Below, piece after piece: positions 25,614-35,236 of a stretch of 42,895 nucleotides of DNA. The stretch lies in NCBI GenBank assembly GCA_910575725.1, contig CAJTFE010000041.1:1-42895 (forward strand). The letters are read 5' to 3'. Made by a program: the position numbers and the translations under genes. This DNA comes from Clostridia bacterium (GTDB lineage: Bacteria; Bacillota; Clostridia; Lachnospirales; Lachnospiraceae). Below the pieces are notes generated by a model, which saw nothing but the letters and a program-made list of their open reading frames with translations, was not told the DNA's origin and did not search any database. The stretch's first letter is position 1. Every line of letters begins with the position of its first letter.

Positions 25614-26942
25614 CTAAAGTTCTTTTATTTTACCCAGCAGATACTCCCTGGTATTGCACTCCGGGTGCTCGATCACAAGCTCCAGAAGCTGATTCAAAGC
25701 AGCTCCGAGCTCCGGCCCCGGCTTCATGCCTGCCTCTATCAAATCTTTTCCGGTCACGGCAAGCTCCTTTAGGGAAAGGCAGGACTGCTCCTCTAAAACC
25801 TCTTTGTATAACCGCTCCACTTCCTCAAGGACTTCCAGCTTTTCCTGCTGCATCGCCGGATTCTGGGCCAGAATATCCGCCCGGCGCAGCTTCAGGTAAT
25901 CTGAAAAATATTCTTTTCCAATCCGGAATATCCCTCTGCGCACTCCTCTGGGCGTAAGGGGGATTTGGCGATCGTCATGGACCCTCACCAGATGCTTTAC
26001 ACGGCAGATGGTATCATTGTCAAACTTTAAACGCCGCAGAATATCCACTGCCATCTTCGCTCCCACATCCCCATGTCCTTTAAAATGGTCAATCCCCTGG
26101 GCATCCCTCAATCGCACTTTCGGCTTTCCGATATCATGGAGCAGAGCCGCCAGCCGCAGCGTTTTATCCGCCTCTACAGCCTCCACGGACAGAAGAATAT
26201 GCTCCCCCACAGAATAACTGTGATGGGGATGATTCTGGGGCGTCTCCATACAGGCATCAAATTCAGGAAGTATCACCGCCGTAATCCCTGTATCATAGAG
26301 CGTCCGGAACACTTCCGGATGGCCGGAGGCCAGAAGCTTCACAAGCTCCGTTTGAATCCGCTCGGCGCTGATCCTGGAAAGACTGGGGGCAAATTCCTTC
26401 ACAGCCTCCAGGGTGCGTTCCTCAATTGCGAAATTCAGCTGGGCCGAAAACCGTACCGCCCTTAAGATCCGCAGTCCGTCCTCCGTAAAACGCTCCCTGG
26501 GATCGCCCACACAGCGGATATGTCCCTTTTCCAGATCTCCCATCCCGTCAAAAGCATCTATGAGGCCTTCTTTCTCATTATATGCCATGGCATTGATGGT
26601 AAAGTCCCTTCTTTTCAAATCCTCCAGAAGACTGGGGGTGAAAATAACCTCCGAGGGATGCCTGCCGTCCTGGTACTCTCCGTCTATGCGGTAGGTTGTA
26701 ACCTCAAATCCCTCTTTGCCCCGCAGCACTGTCACGGTCCCATGCTGGATTCCCGTATCAACGGTTCTTGAAAATAAAGCCTTCACCTGCTTTGGCCTGG
26801 CATTGGTGGTAATATCCCAGTCCGCCGCCCTGCGCCCTAGGAGCGCATCGCGGACACAGCCGCCTACCACATAGGCTTCATAGCCCGCCTCTGTAAGACG
26901 GGCTATGATCTGATTCGCTTTTTCCGGTATCTTGATTGTCAT
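25614..26942 (-). CDS. cca: tRNA nucleotidyltransferase (CCA-adding enzyme)
   Basis: A 442-residue class II nucleotidyltransferase that adds CCA to tRNA 3' ends, which is needed here because none of the tRNA genes seen encode CCA. It shows the flexible loop GGCVRDALLGR, the catalytic DWDITT, the neck YNEKEGLIDAFDG, and a C-terminal HD domain (HHSYSVGEHI...LLHDIGKP). Length and domain order fit the HD-containing bacterial form. Confidence 0.94.
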   Translation of the reverse strand: MTIKIPEKANQIIARLTEAGYEAYVVGGCVRDALLGRRAADWDITTNARPKQVKALFSRTVDTGIQHGTVTVLRGKEGFEVTTYRIDGEYQDGRHPSEVIFTPSLLEDLKRRDFTINAMAYNEKEGLIDAFDGMGDLEKGHIRCVGDPRERFTEDGLRILRAVRFSAQLNFAIEERTLEAVKEFAPSLSRISAERIQTELVKLLASGHPEVFRTLYDTGITAVILPEFDACMETPQNHPHHSYSVGEHILLSVEAVEADKTLRLAALLHDIGKPKVRLRDAQGIDHFKGHGDVGAKMAVDILRRLKFDNDTICRVKHLVRVHDDRQIPLTPRGVRRGIFRIGKEYFSDYLKLRRADILAQNPAMQQEKLEVLEEVERLYKEVLEEQSCLSLKELAVTGKDLIEAGMKPGPELGAALNQLLELVIEHPECNTREYLLGKIKEL

Positions 26943-27016
26943 AAGGTTTCTGCCTTTCCTTGCTCCGCCATGCCGTCCTCTGCAGGCCTCTTGCCTGCAG
27001 GCGCTTACGACTCACA

Positions 27017-28456
27017 TCAATACGCTTTTCCCCAGTATACCATAGCCTTTGCCGGCTTTTTGCAGCAGATGCATGTATCGGAAAGCTTTTCCTGCTCAAA
27101 AGGCATACACCGGGAGGTTGCTGTGGTATCTTCCTTGATCTTGTCCTCGCAGGCTTGATCGCCGCACCACATAGCTCTTACAAAGCCCGGCTTTTCCTCC
27201 AGGGTTTTTACAAATTCCTCATAGTCTGTCACATCGTAAGTGTGGGCATCCCGGTGCGCCCTTGCCCTCTCCAGCATCTCCCTCTGCATGGTATCCAGAA
27301 CCTCCCCAAGCTTTCCGGTGAGCTCATCCAGGGAGACAACCGTCTTCTCCCGGTTATCGCGCCGCACAATCACCGCCTGGTTCGCCTCAATATCCTTTGG
27401 CCCAATCTCAATCCGCACAGGGATTCCCTTCATCTCCTGCTCTGAAAACTTCCAGCCCGGGCTCTTGTCGGAGTTATCTACCTTTACCTGGAAGCCTGCC
27501 TTAAGAAGCTCCTCCCGGATGGCAAATGCCTTATCCAGAACGCCCTCCTTATGCTGGGCAATGGGAATCACCATCACCTGTACCGGAGCAATCCTTGGCG
27601 GAAGCACCAGTCCGCTGTCATCCCCGTGCACCATAATAATCGCGCCAATCATTCGGGTTGTCATGCCCCAGGAGGTCTGATGCACATATTGGAGCTGGTT
27701 GTCCCGATCCGTATACTGGATCTCAAATGCCTTCGCAAAGCCGTCCCCAAAGTTGTGGCTGGTTCCCGACTGCAGAGCCTTGCCGTCATGCATCAAAGAC
27801 TCGATGGTATAAGTGGCCTCCGCTCCGGCGAATTTCTCCTTGTCCGTTTTCTGGCCCTTGATCACCGGAATGGCCAGAATCTCCTCACAGAAATCTGCAT
27901 ACACATTCAGCATCTGGATGGTCCGCTCCTCCGCTTCCTCCGCCGTAGCGTGGGCCGTGTGTCCCTCCTGCCATAAAAATTCCCTGGAGCGCAGGAATGG
28001 ACGTGTGGTTTTCTCCCAGCGCACAACGGAGCACCACTGATTGTATACCTTGGGCAGATCCCGGTAGGACTGCACCTCTTTTGCATAGAAATCACAGAAC
28101 AGGGTCTCGGAGGTAGGCCTTACGCACATCCGCTCCTGGAGAGGCTCCAAACCTCCGTGGGTTACCCAGGCAACCTCCGGCGCAAAGCCTTCTACGTGAT
28201 CCTTTTCCTTCTGCAGAAGACTCTCGGGAATAAACATGGGAAGGTAAACATTCTCCACGCTCGTGGCCTTAAACCGCCTGTCCAGCTCCTTCTGGATATT
28301 CTCCCAGATTGCATAGCCTGCCGGCTTAATCACCATGCAGCCCTTTACGCTTGTATAATCTATCAGCTCCGCTTTCTTTACAACATCCGTGTACCACTGC
28401 GCAAAATCCGTGTCCATGGACGTGATTGCCTCTACCAGCTTCTTATCCTTTGCCAT
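27017..28456 (-). CDS. proS: Prolyl-tRNA synthetase (short, archaeal/eukaryal-type)
   Basis: A 479-residue class II aminoacyl-tRNA synthetase. It lacks the editing insertion of the long bacterial form and has the C-terminal extension of the archaeal/eukaryal-like ProS, ending in aromatic Tyr with cysteine pairs (CICC). Motifs: [30 protein letters not shown] and [11 protein letters not shown]. The ATG at 28456 follows AGGAG. No T-box leader is recognisable upstream. Confidence 0.94.
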   Translation of the reverse strand: MAKDKKLVEAITSMDTDFAQWYTDVVKKAELIDYTSVKGCMVIKPAGYAIWENIQKELDRRFKATSVENVYLPMFIPESLLQKEKDHVEGFAPEVAWVTHGGLEPLQERMCVRPTSETLFCDFYAKEVQSYRDLPKVYNQWCSVVRWEKTTRPFLRSREFLWQEGHTAHATAEEAEERTIQMLNVYADFCEEILAIPVIKGQKTDKEKFAGAEATYTIESLMHDGKALQSGTSHNFGDGFAKAFEIQYTDRDNQLQYVHQTSWGMTTRMIGAIIMVHGDDSGLVLPPRIAPVQVMVIPIAQHKEGVLDKAFAIREELLKAGFQVKVDNSDKSPGWKFSEQEMKGIPVRIEIGPKDIEANQAVIVRRDNREKTVVSLDELTGKLGEVLDTMQREMLERARAHRDAHTYDVTDYEEFVKTLEEKPGFVRAMWCGDQACEDKIKEDTTATSRCMPFEQEKLSDTCICCKKPAKAMVYWGKAY

Positions 28457-28598
28457 CACTTTTCTCCTCTCAATGCCTGATTTTCAAAATATGCGCACAA
28501 AGCGTTCACAGCCTGCTTTGCTTCGGACTGTTATCATTCTATTACCCGGCAATAGGCTTTGTCAAGGAAAACAGGGGCTTTCTGCGGTTTCTTCCTTT

Positions 28599-29633
28599 TT
28601 ATCCGGGGGTAATCTGCTCCCAGAGCTCCCTGATGAGCAGAACGGACAAAGGGCCCAGAAGAATTCCCCCAAAGCCGTAGAGCTTTACCCCCACATAGAC
28701 GCTCATAAGTATAACAATCGGCAGTATTCCCAGACGGTTTCCAATCAGCCTTGGCTCCAGGATTTCCCGGGTAAGCATGCAGATTCCGTAGGTGACAGCC
28801 AGCACGGCGGCGGAGGCGAACCTTTTCTGGAGAGCCAGCACCAGAATCCACGGGACAAAGACAGTCCCTGTACCGAATACAGGCAGCGCATCCAGAAATC
28901 CAATACCAATCCCCACCGGAATCGGAGCCTTTGTGCTCCCGGAAATCCACACCCCCAAAATGCTGAGCGCCATAATGATTCCCATAATAATACTCTGTGC
29001 TTTCAGATAGCCGCCGACTGCATGGAGCATTCCCTGGATGGATGCCTTGGTCTTTTCATACAGAGGATATTTCTTCCCCATTTCTTTTATTTCCTCAAAA
29101 TCTGCCGACAGAAGGAGTACCGAGATCCCTGTCACCAAAAGGCCGGCTGTCCAGGAGCCGGCTCCTTTTAAAAACTGCCAGGAACCGCCGAAAGCTCCCG
29201 GAAGGATGTTCTGCCGGGCCTGGTCGCGGAATACATTCAACTGATCTGTCACAAAGACGCGCACACCGGATGCTTCCATATGAAAAAGCTCGCTGATGCT
29301 GTCGCAGCAGTCATAGAGAACCTGCTCCATCTGCCCCCAGATTCCCGGAGAGGAGCCCAGCCGCACGGCCAGGCTGCCCAGCCAGCGAAAGGCCGTATAA
29401 CAGCCTGCTGACAGAAGCACCGCTGTAACCAGAAGCAGCACCGCCATCACATAGGGCGGACGAATATGGAGCCGGCGCTTCAGCCACCGCAGCAGAGGCC
29501 AGCTCTGACAGACAATAACGCCTGCAAGCAAAAAAGGAATCACCAGGGGCACCAGGTACTTCATTCCCAGATACACACCGACTATGATTCCGATTTTTTT
29601 ACAAAGTATTTTATTTTCCCTGATCCATTCCAT
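28599..29633 (-). CDS. AI-2E-family/YtvI-like membrane protein
   Basis: A membrane protein of ~344 residues with about eight helices, typical of the PerM/AI-2E family. The conserved C-terminal segments GIGFLDALPVFGTG and EPRLIGNRLGILPI are present. YtvI is a sporulation-associated member in Bacillus; transported substrate is unknown. The start is uncertain: the ATG at 29633 has GGAGG 13 nt upstream, while the TTG at 29690 has no site. Confidence 0.82.
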   Translation of the reverse strand: MEWIRENKILCKKIGIIVGVYLGMKYLVPLVIPFLLAGVIVCQSWPLLRWLKRRLHIRPPYVMAVLLLVTAVLLSAGCYTAFRWLGSLAVRLGSSPGIWGQMEQVLYDCCDSISELFHMEASGVRVFVTDQLNVFRDQARQNILPGAFGGSWQFLKGAGSWTAGLLVTGISVLLLSADFEEIKEMGKKYPLYEKTKASIQGMLHAVGGYLKAQSIIMGIIMALSILGVWISGSTKAPIPVGIGIGFLDALPVFGTGTVFVPWILVLALQKRFASAAVLAVTYGICMLTREILEPRLIGNRLGILPIVILMSVYVGVKLYGFGGILLGPLSVLLIRELWEQITPG

Positions 29634-29752
29634 TCCCGTTCCAAATCCTCCGGCTGTCCATTGTTCTTTCCATGGATAGTATAAGTCCAAGGAGGAGATT
29701 TTACCCTGTTACATTCATCCAGATACTGACGGAATGCTTTTCCTGCCCTGTG

Positions 29753-30523
29753 TCAGTCCGGCAGCTCCGAAAACGGGAAAAAGGGAGCAAAGGCCGGATT
29801 TTCCGGTTCTGTCCGAAAAACCATAGGCTTTTGCGTCTTTGGGTGTATAAATTCCAGCCGATATGCACATAAAGCCGGAAAAGATTTATCCACAGAATCC
29901 ACATCCGCCTCTTTTCCGCCATACTTTCGATCCCCTGCAAGGGGTGTGCCCATTCCTGCCATCTGCACCCGGATCTGATGGTGGCGTCCCGTTAAAAGCT
30001 GTATTTCCGCCAATTCCAGCCCCTCCAGAGCCTTTAAGATCCGATAGCGGAGGACGGCCTTTTTTGCCCCTGCCGTTCCTTCCCTCACAATCTCCGAACG
30101 ATTCTCTTTCCCGTTTTTTCGAAGAAAATCTACTTTTTCCGACCAGTTATCCACCGGTTTTTCCACATTTCTGCCAAGTTTTCCACCATCTTTTCCAGTT
30201 TTGCAACTGTTTTTAACAAAGTTATCCACGTTCCTGCGGACTGCCAGATAGTACTTTTTCATCCGGCCCTCCTGGAGATCGCGGTTCAGGACGGCAGCCG
30301 CCTCCGCACTTTTGGCAAACACCAAAAGTCCCTCCACCGGCTGATCCAGGCGGTGGATCAGTCCCAGGTAAGGCACCCCTTTTTCCGGATTCTTTTCATA
30401 CAAATAGTTTTTCAGTATACTTTCGCAGTCCTTTACCCCCATCCGGGCGCTCTGGACAGGAACACCTGCCGGTTTGCAGCAAACCAGCAGGTGCTCATCC
30501 TCAAATACAATCTTCAGATTCAT
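29753..30523 (-). CDS. RluA-family RNA pseudouridine synthase
   Basis: A 256-residue enzyme that isomerises uridine in rRNA or tRNA. The catalytic motif is HRLDQPVEGLLVFAKS (Asp60) and the fold motif LLTGRHHQIRVQM follows. No S4 domain is present. Residues about 98-145 are a hydrophilic Lys/Asn/Gly-rich insertion not expected in the compact core. The target site cannot be predicted. Confidence 0.9.
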   Translation of the reverse strand: MNLKIVFEDEHLLVCCKPAGVPVQSARMGVKDCESILKNYLYEKNPEKGVPYLGLIHRLDQPVEGLLVFAKSAEAAAVLNRDLQEGRMKKYYLAVRRNVDNFVKNSCKTGKDGGKLGRNVEKPVDNWSEKVDFLRKNGKENRSEIVREGTAGAKKAVLRYRILKALEGLELAEIQLLTGRHHQIRVQMAGMGTPLAGDRKYGGKEADVDSVDKSFPALCAYRLEFIHPKTQKPMVFRTEPENPAFAPFFPFSELPD

Positions 30524-30535
30524 TCTGCAGCCTCT

Positions 30536-32116
30536 TTAGATGTCCAGCAGCTCACTGTACATCTTTAATGCTCCGTCCGTCTCATGGGCAAGCACGCGCT
30601 TTGCAAGCACCTTGCCCAGCTGTACGCCTTCCTGATCGAAGCTGTTCACGTTCCATACAAAGCCCTGGAACATCACCTTGTTCTCAAAGTGTGACAGAAG
30701 CGCTCCCAGCGCCGCCGGAGTCAGCTGATCCCCGATGATGATACTGGAAGGACGGCCTCCCTCAAAGCGCTTATTGGGATTCTCGTCCGCCTTGCCGCAG
30801 GCAAAGGCCACAATCTGGGCGGCCACATTCGCACACAGCTTCTGCTGGCTTGTGCTGTCCTGTATCACAACATCCACATCCATCTGATTCTTTTTAAAGC
30901 CCACAAACTGCAGCGGAACAATATCCGTTCCCTGATGGAGAAGCTGATAGAAGGAGTGCTGTCCATTGGTTCCCGGCTCGCCGAAAATAACCGGGCCTGT
31001 GGGATAATCTACCGGTTCGCCGAAGCGGTTCACGGACTTTCCGTTGGATTCCATATCCAGCTGCTGCAGATGTGCCGGGAAACGGCTCAGAGCCTGGGAG
31101 TAAGGAAGCACAGCCGTCCCCGGATATCCCAGAACGTTGCGCTCATATACGCCGATGAGGGCATCCAGCATGGCCGGATTCTCCAGCATGTTTTCATTTT
31201 TGGCAAGGGCATCCTCTGCCGCCGCGCCGGCCAGGAAATCTGCAAATACTTCCGGCCCGAATGCCAGGGATAATACAACGCCGCCCACTCCGGAGGTAGA
31301 GGAGTAACGGCCCCCAATATAGTCGTCCATAAAGAAGGCTGCCAGATAGTCGTCGCTCTTGGCAAGAGGCGAGGTCTCGCTGGTAACGGCAACCATATGC
31401 TTTGACGGGTCAAGACCCGCCTTCTTAAGTGCGTCCTTTACAAAGGATTCATTGGTCAGAGTCTCCAGCGTCGTGCCGGATTTGGATACCAGCACAAAGA
31501 GGGAGTGAGCCACGTCAATGGAATCCAGAACCGCCGCCGCATCATCCGGATCTACGTTGCTGATAAACTTTGCTTCCATCTTCAAGGTATTGTTCTTCTT
31601 CGCCCAGTTCTCCAAAGCCAGGTACATGGCCCTGGGGCCCAGGTCGCTTCCGCCGATACCAATCTGTACCACGGTCGTAAACTTCTCGCCTGCCGCATTT
31701 GTCAGCTGTCCTGCGTGAACCTGGCTGGCCAGTTCCGTAAACTTCTTCTGCTGTTCCACATAAAAAGCGCGCTTGTCCACGCCGTCCACAACCACGGCTT
31801 CTCCCAGCTGTCCCCGGGTCAGCTGGTGCAGCACCAGACGCTTCTCTCCGGTGTTGATGACTTCGCCATTGTACAGGGCTTCGAATTTCTCTGTAAGCTG
31901 AGCTTCATCCGCCAGCCTTGCCAGAGCTGTCAGCACCTGATCGTCCACCTGCTTTGCAGCATAGTTGTAGGTAAGTCCGCCTGCCATGGGAACGCTGTAC
32001 TTTTTCACGCGCTCTGCGCCGTTCTCTCCGGTCATGGCCTCCGCAAGGTTTACACGCTCTGTCTTTGCAAGCTCCTGATACGCCCCCAGGGTGTCCAGAT
32101 TTTTCCAAGCTATCAT
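30536..32116 (-). CDS. pgi: Glucose-6-phosphate isomerase
   Basis: A 526-residue glycolytic enzyme interconverting glucose-6-P and fructose-6-P. Visible signatures are VQIGIGGSDLGPRAMY, VSKSGTTLETL, GGRYSSTSGVG and NQHSFYQLLHQG-type substrate residues (GTNGQHSFYQLLHQG). The ATG follows AAGGAGG. It lies 12 nt upstream of the pseudouridine synthase gene. Confidence 0.96.
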   Translation of the reverse strand: MIAWKNLDTLGAYQELAKTERVNLAEAMTGENGAERVKKYSVPMAGGLTYNYAAKQVDDQVLTALARLADEAQLTEKFEALYNGEVINTGEKRLVLHQLTRGQLGEAVVVDGVDKRAFYVEQQKKFTELASQVHAGQLTNAAGEKFTTVVQIGIGGSDLGPRAMYLALENWAKKNNTLKMEAKFISNVDPDDAAAVLDSIDVAHSLFVLVSKSGTTLETLTNESFVKDALKKAGLDPSKHMVAVTSETSPLAKSDDYLAAFFMDDYIGGRYSSTSGVGGVVLSLAFGPEVFADFLAGAAAEDALAKNENMLENPAMLDALIGVYERNVLGYPGTAVLPYSQALSRFPAHLQQLDMESNGKSVNRFGEPVDYPTGPVIFGEPGTNGQHSFYQLLHQGTDIVPLQFVGFKKNQMDVDVVIQDSTSQQKLCANVAAQIVAFACGKADENPNKRFEGGRPSSIIIGDQLTPAALGALLSHFENKVMFQGFVWNVNSFDQEGVQLGKVLAKRVLAHETDGALKMYSELLDI

Positions 32117-32257
32117 AAAACGAATCCTCCTTAGTTTCCTGTGCTTTTCAGCTTTTTATTACTGGTATTGTAACATATTTATCCAGATTAATCCACTGGA
32201 TTTTGAAGCGGAAAGCCCTATAACATCCGGCAGAAAGTTACAGTTCCGTCTGCTGTC

Positions 32258-32539
32258 TTAACCCAGAAATTCGGTCAGAACCTCTTTCAGCACCTGCTCT
32301 TCCGACTGGTTTAGCAAAGATGGTTTCTGCCGCCTCTCTTCTTTCTCCTCACTCGTCTCTCTATGTATCTCCTCCCGGAGATTGGGATAGGTTTCGTTTG
32401 TTCTTCCTCCGAAGCTGTTTTTTAACTGCTCTCTCCGGCTCTCCTTCATAATGGCCATAAGCTCCCGGATATCTGCCCGGATGCACAGGAGCAGTATCAT
32501 AAGCGCCGCCCAGCCTATGGTTAAACCTATTTGAAACAT
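32258..32539 (-). CDS. Small single-pass membrane protein, unknown function
   Basis: A 93-residue protein with one N-terminal helix (IGLTIGWAALMILLLCI) and a charged cytoplasmic tail rich in Glu/Arg (SEEKEERRQK). The ATG follows GGGGG at a good distance. I do not recognise the family. It lies between mtnN and pgi on the same strand. Confidence 0.7.
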   Translation of the reverse strand: MFQIGLTIGWAALMILLLCIRADIRELMAIMKESRREQLKNSFGGRTNETYPNLREEIHRETSEEKEERRQKPSLLNQSEEQVLKEVLTEFLG

Positions 32540-32666
32540 CTGGCTTCCCCCTTGCTTGTCCTGTTTTTGCTCCTAAAGCTTTGAGAATGCGCATATTCTG
32601 CGCCCGTCTCGGCTCTCTTATGATTTACATTATACCCGGGGAAGCCCGTAGTGAAAAGAACGGTTT

Positions 32667-32702
32667 AGCGCCAGGCTTTGACAAAAGTCTCTGCCTGGCG
32701 CT
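32667..32702 (-). terminator. Hairpin after mtnN
   Basis: Perfect 10-bp stem AGCGCCAGGC/GCCTGGCGCT with a 16-nt loop, about 27 nt past the mtnN stop. The U-tract is delayed, so termination strength is uncertain. Confidence 0.55.
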
Positions 32703-32728
32703 CTAATTCGTCTTTTTTCTTCTTAGAT

Positions 32729-33442
32729 TTAATAGGTATCCTCAGGAATCCGAGATACAAATGCCTCTATCAGCTTTACGGAATGCAGGATGGCCTGCTG
32801 CTCAAAGGTGGGGTAATCCATGGATGCGCTGTCATCTGCCTTATCGGAAATGGCTCTTACAATGACAAAAGGCACTTTGTTCAGATATGCTGCCTGGGCA
32901 ATGGCGGCGCCTTCCATCTCGGTGCAGTACCCTTCTGTCCAGGAGGCTATCTCATTTTTGACAGTCCTTTCGGCTATGAACTGATCGCCGGTTACGATAC
33001 GCCCCACAAATACTTTGATATCCGGGTTGGCCTCCTCGCAGGCTGTCTTTGCAATGGAGATAAGGTCTGAATCCGCCGGAAAGCTTACGGTATCCATACG
33101 GGGAATCTCTCCTCTGGCGTAACCGAAGTTCCGGGCATCCATATCATGCTGGAGAGCGTCGGAGGAGATAACGATATCTCCGATGTCGATGTCTGCTTTT
33201 AGGGAACCGGCTATTCCTGTGTTTATCAGCCGGTTTACATGAAACACATCTATCAAAATCTGGGCGCACAGTCCGGCATTTACTTTTCCGATTCCGCTGC
33301 GCACGACTACAATCTCACGTCCGTTCAAGGTTCCCTGATAGAATTCCATGGAGGCTTTTTTTACTATGACTTCTATCTCCATCTTTTCTTTTAAAAGGGC
33401 AATCTCTTCTTCCATTGCCCCAATGATTCCGATTCTTCCCAT
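32729..33442 (-). CDS. mtnN: 5'-methylthioadenosine/S-adenosylhomocysteine nucleosidase
   Basis: A 237-residue enzyme that cleaves adenine from methylthioadenosine and S-adenosylhomocysteine. Signatures are IGIIGAMEEEI, the phosphorylase-superfamily GIGKVNAGLCAQ, EMEGAAIAQAA and the catalytic ISDKADD. Length matches the family. Confidence 0.94.
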   Translation of the reverse strand: MGRIGIIGAMEEEIALLKEKMEIEVIVKKASMEFYQGTLNGREIVVVRSGIGKVNAGLCAQILIDVFHVNRLINTGIAGSLKADIDIGDIVISSDALQHDMDARNFGYARGEIPRMDTVSFPADSDLISIAKTACEEANPDIKVFVGRIVTGDQFIAERTVKNEIASWTEGYCTEMEGAAIAQAAYLNKVPFVIVRAISDKADDSASMDYPTFEQQAILHSVKLIEAFVSRIPEDTY

Positions 33443-33554
33443 ATAAGTACTCGCTTTCTTTTTTTCTTTTGATGCCTTTTAGGTAATTACAACAGCGGTT
33501 CTGCCAGCCTGTTTTTGTCTATTTTAGCAATATCAACAGGGAATTGCAACCTTT

Positions 33555-34598
33555 TTACGCTTTCTCTCTCTGAAGCTGCTCCAGTTTCTTTCTTAATTCC
33601 GCATTCTCTCTGGACTGCTGCTCCAAAAGTGTATTCTTTTCTTCAAGTGCGGCATCCTTTTCTTCAAGCTGCCGCTCCTTCTCCGCTATCAGAAGCTTTT
33701 GCTGTTTTATCTCTTTTTCCTGCTCCTCGATCATGTATCTGACTGTATTCCTGTCCAAGGTGCGCAGCGCCTCTGAGTACATCCCCAACACCTCCTTCGG
33801 ATTTTTCCGCATCTCTGCCGCTTCCCGGTAGATTTCTTCCAGCCAGGGATATTCTTTTATCAGTCTCTCTGCCTTCTCTATATCCTCTGTGGCCAGAAGC
33901 GACAGCCATGCCGTCCGCTCGCTTCTCTCTTTAGGATAAGGGCTTTCACGGAATACGTCAAGAGCTATCAGACAATATTCCTGGAGCAGCTCCAGCTCAA
34001 GGCCTGTGTCAAAGGTATTTTTTCCATAGTGAATATAGACGCCGGGCTCTCTGTGAAATGCGGAAATGCTTTTTTCAAACAGTACAATCGTATATACTTT
34101 TTTCATATCCCGATATGTAAAATGGCGGCCCTTCTCTCCCTTGGTTCTGGTATACTGGCGCATAATCAGATCCGAGGAGTAGCAGGACATCCGCTCAGCC
34201 GGAAATGTATAGGGAATCTTCTGTATCTCAATATTGCTTAAAGTGCCGTCTTCCAATTCTACCAGAATATCGAGGATCAGCAGGGATTCGCCGTCCATCA
34301 TGCTGTCCTCGGAGGGGAGTATCCCCTTGACTTTAACTTTAACTCTAAGCAGGCTGGAAATAAACCGCGATAAGCGTTCCGGGTGAATGTCGGGATGGAA
34401 GATTAATTTAAAAAACGGGTCATAAGTTAAGGGAAGCGTCTTTTTCCCACAACAGAAATCCATAAACTTCTGTCTCCATTCCTCGTCCATCTGGAAATAG
34501 CGGCCATACAGGCTGGGAACTTCCTTCAAGCTTTTCAGCACCTCTTTCTCCGATTGTCTGGTGCTGTTCCAATTTGGTAGTGTTTTTTTCTGACTCAA
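33555..34598 (-). CDS. Rpn/PD-(D/E)XK nuclease-family putative transposase
   Basis: A 347-residue protein of the Rpn-type family common in gut Clostridia. The N-terminal nuclease core is visible as DPFFKLIFHPD, ILDILVELEDG and NIEIQK (the D-ExQ catalytic pattern). The last ~90 residues form a long coiled coil (EKERQLEEKDAALEEKNTLL). The start is TTG at 34598 after AGGAGG. No terminal inverted repeats or target duplications were found, so it is not a visible transposon. Confidence 0.8.
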   Translation of the reverse strand: MSQKKTLPNWNSTRQSEKEVLKSLKEVPSLYGRYFQMDEEWRQKFMDFCCGKKTLPLTYDPFFKLIFHPDIHPERLSRFISSLLRVKVKVKGILPSEDSMMDGESLLILDILVELEDGTLSNIEIQKIPYTFPAERMSCYSSDLIMRQYTRTKGEKGRHFTYRDMKKVYTIVLFEKSISAFHREPGVYIHYGKNTFDTGLELELLQEYCLIALDVFRESPYPKERSERTAWLSLLATEDIEKAERLIKEYPWLEEIYREAAEMRKNPKEVLGMYSEALRTLDRNTVRYMIEEQEKEIKQQKLLIAEKERQLEEKDAALEEKNTLLEQQSRENAELRKKLEQLQREKA

Positions 34599-34708
34599 AT
34601 ATTTTCTGCCTCCTTTTTTTAATTTGTTTTATTTGCTTTATTTGTTTCAATCATTTAGGGAAAGATGGTGAGAACTCACCGGAATTCCGAAATGTAATTG
34701 ATGGATTT

Positions 34709-34737
34709 ATCCTATCATAAAGGGATATGACTGTCAA
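34709..34737 (-). promoter_or_regulatory. Promoter of the Rpn-type gene
   Basis: Minus strand TTGACA (34732-34737), 17 bp, TAGGAT (34709-34714). The AT-rich gap 34599-34966 holds this promoter, short CAAATAAAG-like repeats (about 34620-34650) and the promoter of the divergent TSCPD gene; no gene is seen. Confidence 0.65.
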
Positions 34738-34882
34738 TTGGTTTTTACATTTTATTCCAATATTTTGTTTGGGGGTAGGTTTTGTTTTGATAATTGTTGG
34801 AATTGTTTTATGTTAATGGAATTTTTGAAGATTTATTTTTGTATTATGGTTGTATCATTCTGTGTATGTGTGATTCCAGTTG

Positions 34883-34911
34883 TTGACGATTTTGGGGGAG
34901 GCTGTTATAAT
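34883..34911 (+). promoter_or_regulatory. Promoter of the TSCPD-domain gene
   Basis: TTGACG (34883-34888), 17 bp, perfect TATAAT (34906-34911), about 55 bp upstream of the start codon. Confidence 0.75.
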
Positions 34912-34966
34912 TACTACGTTTGAAAATGGTTTGTAAATATAGCGGATGCGTGAAAGGAGATGTGCT

Positions 34967-35236
34967 ATGACATATCGGACGAAAGGTACTTGCTCTATGG
35001 CTATTCATGTGGAGCTGGATTCTGAACATGTTATTCAGAATGTGGAGTTTGTTGGAGGATGCTCTGGGAATACTCAGGGGGTGGCTGTTCTGGTGAAGGG
35101 TATGAAGGCGGAAGAGGCTATTGATAAGATTGAAGGGATTCGTTGCGGCTCGAAACCTACTTCTTGTCCGGATCAGCTGGCTAAGGCTTTGCGGATGGCT
35201 TTGGAGGGGGATGGGGACGGGTCAGTTGCAAAATAG
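34967..35236 (+). CDS. TSCPD-domain protein (TIGR03905-like)
   Basis: An 89-residue protein ending in the motif that names the family, SKPTSCPDQLAKAL. Two further cysteines (GTCS, GGCSGN) could complete a metal or cofactor site. Small TSCPD proteins are widespread in Clostridia; function is unknown, though the domain also occurs in ribonucleotide reductases. The ATG at 34967 follows AAAGGAG. The last four residues and the stop codon lie inside the adjacent long hairpin element. Confidence 0.85.
   Translation: MTYRTKGTCSMAIHVELDSEHVIQNVEFVGGCSGNTQGVAVLVKGMKAEEAIDKIEGIRCGSKPTSCPDQLAKALRMALEGDGDGSVAK

Noticed and set aside
28457..28600. Possible T-box leader for proS
   Set aside because: No T-box consensus or antiterminator/terminator pair could be found.
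29886..30230. DnaA-box-like sites (one perfect, two one-mismatch) in the RluA-type gene
   Set aside because: Spread over 345 bp of coding sequence and partly due to repeated Val-Asp-Asn codons; far weaker than the 41.2-kb cluster.
34738..34923. 61-residue hydrophobic open frame upstream of the TSCPD gene
   Set aside because: AT-rich spacer overlapping the TSCPD promoter; no ribosome-binding site.
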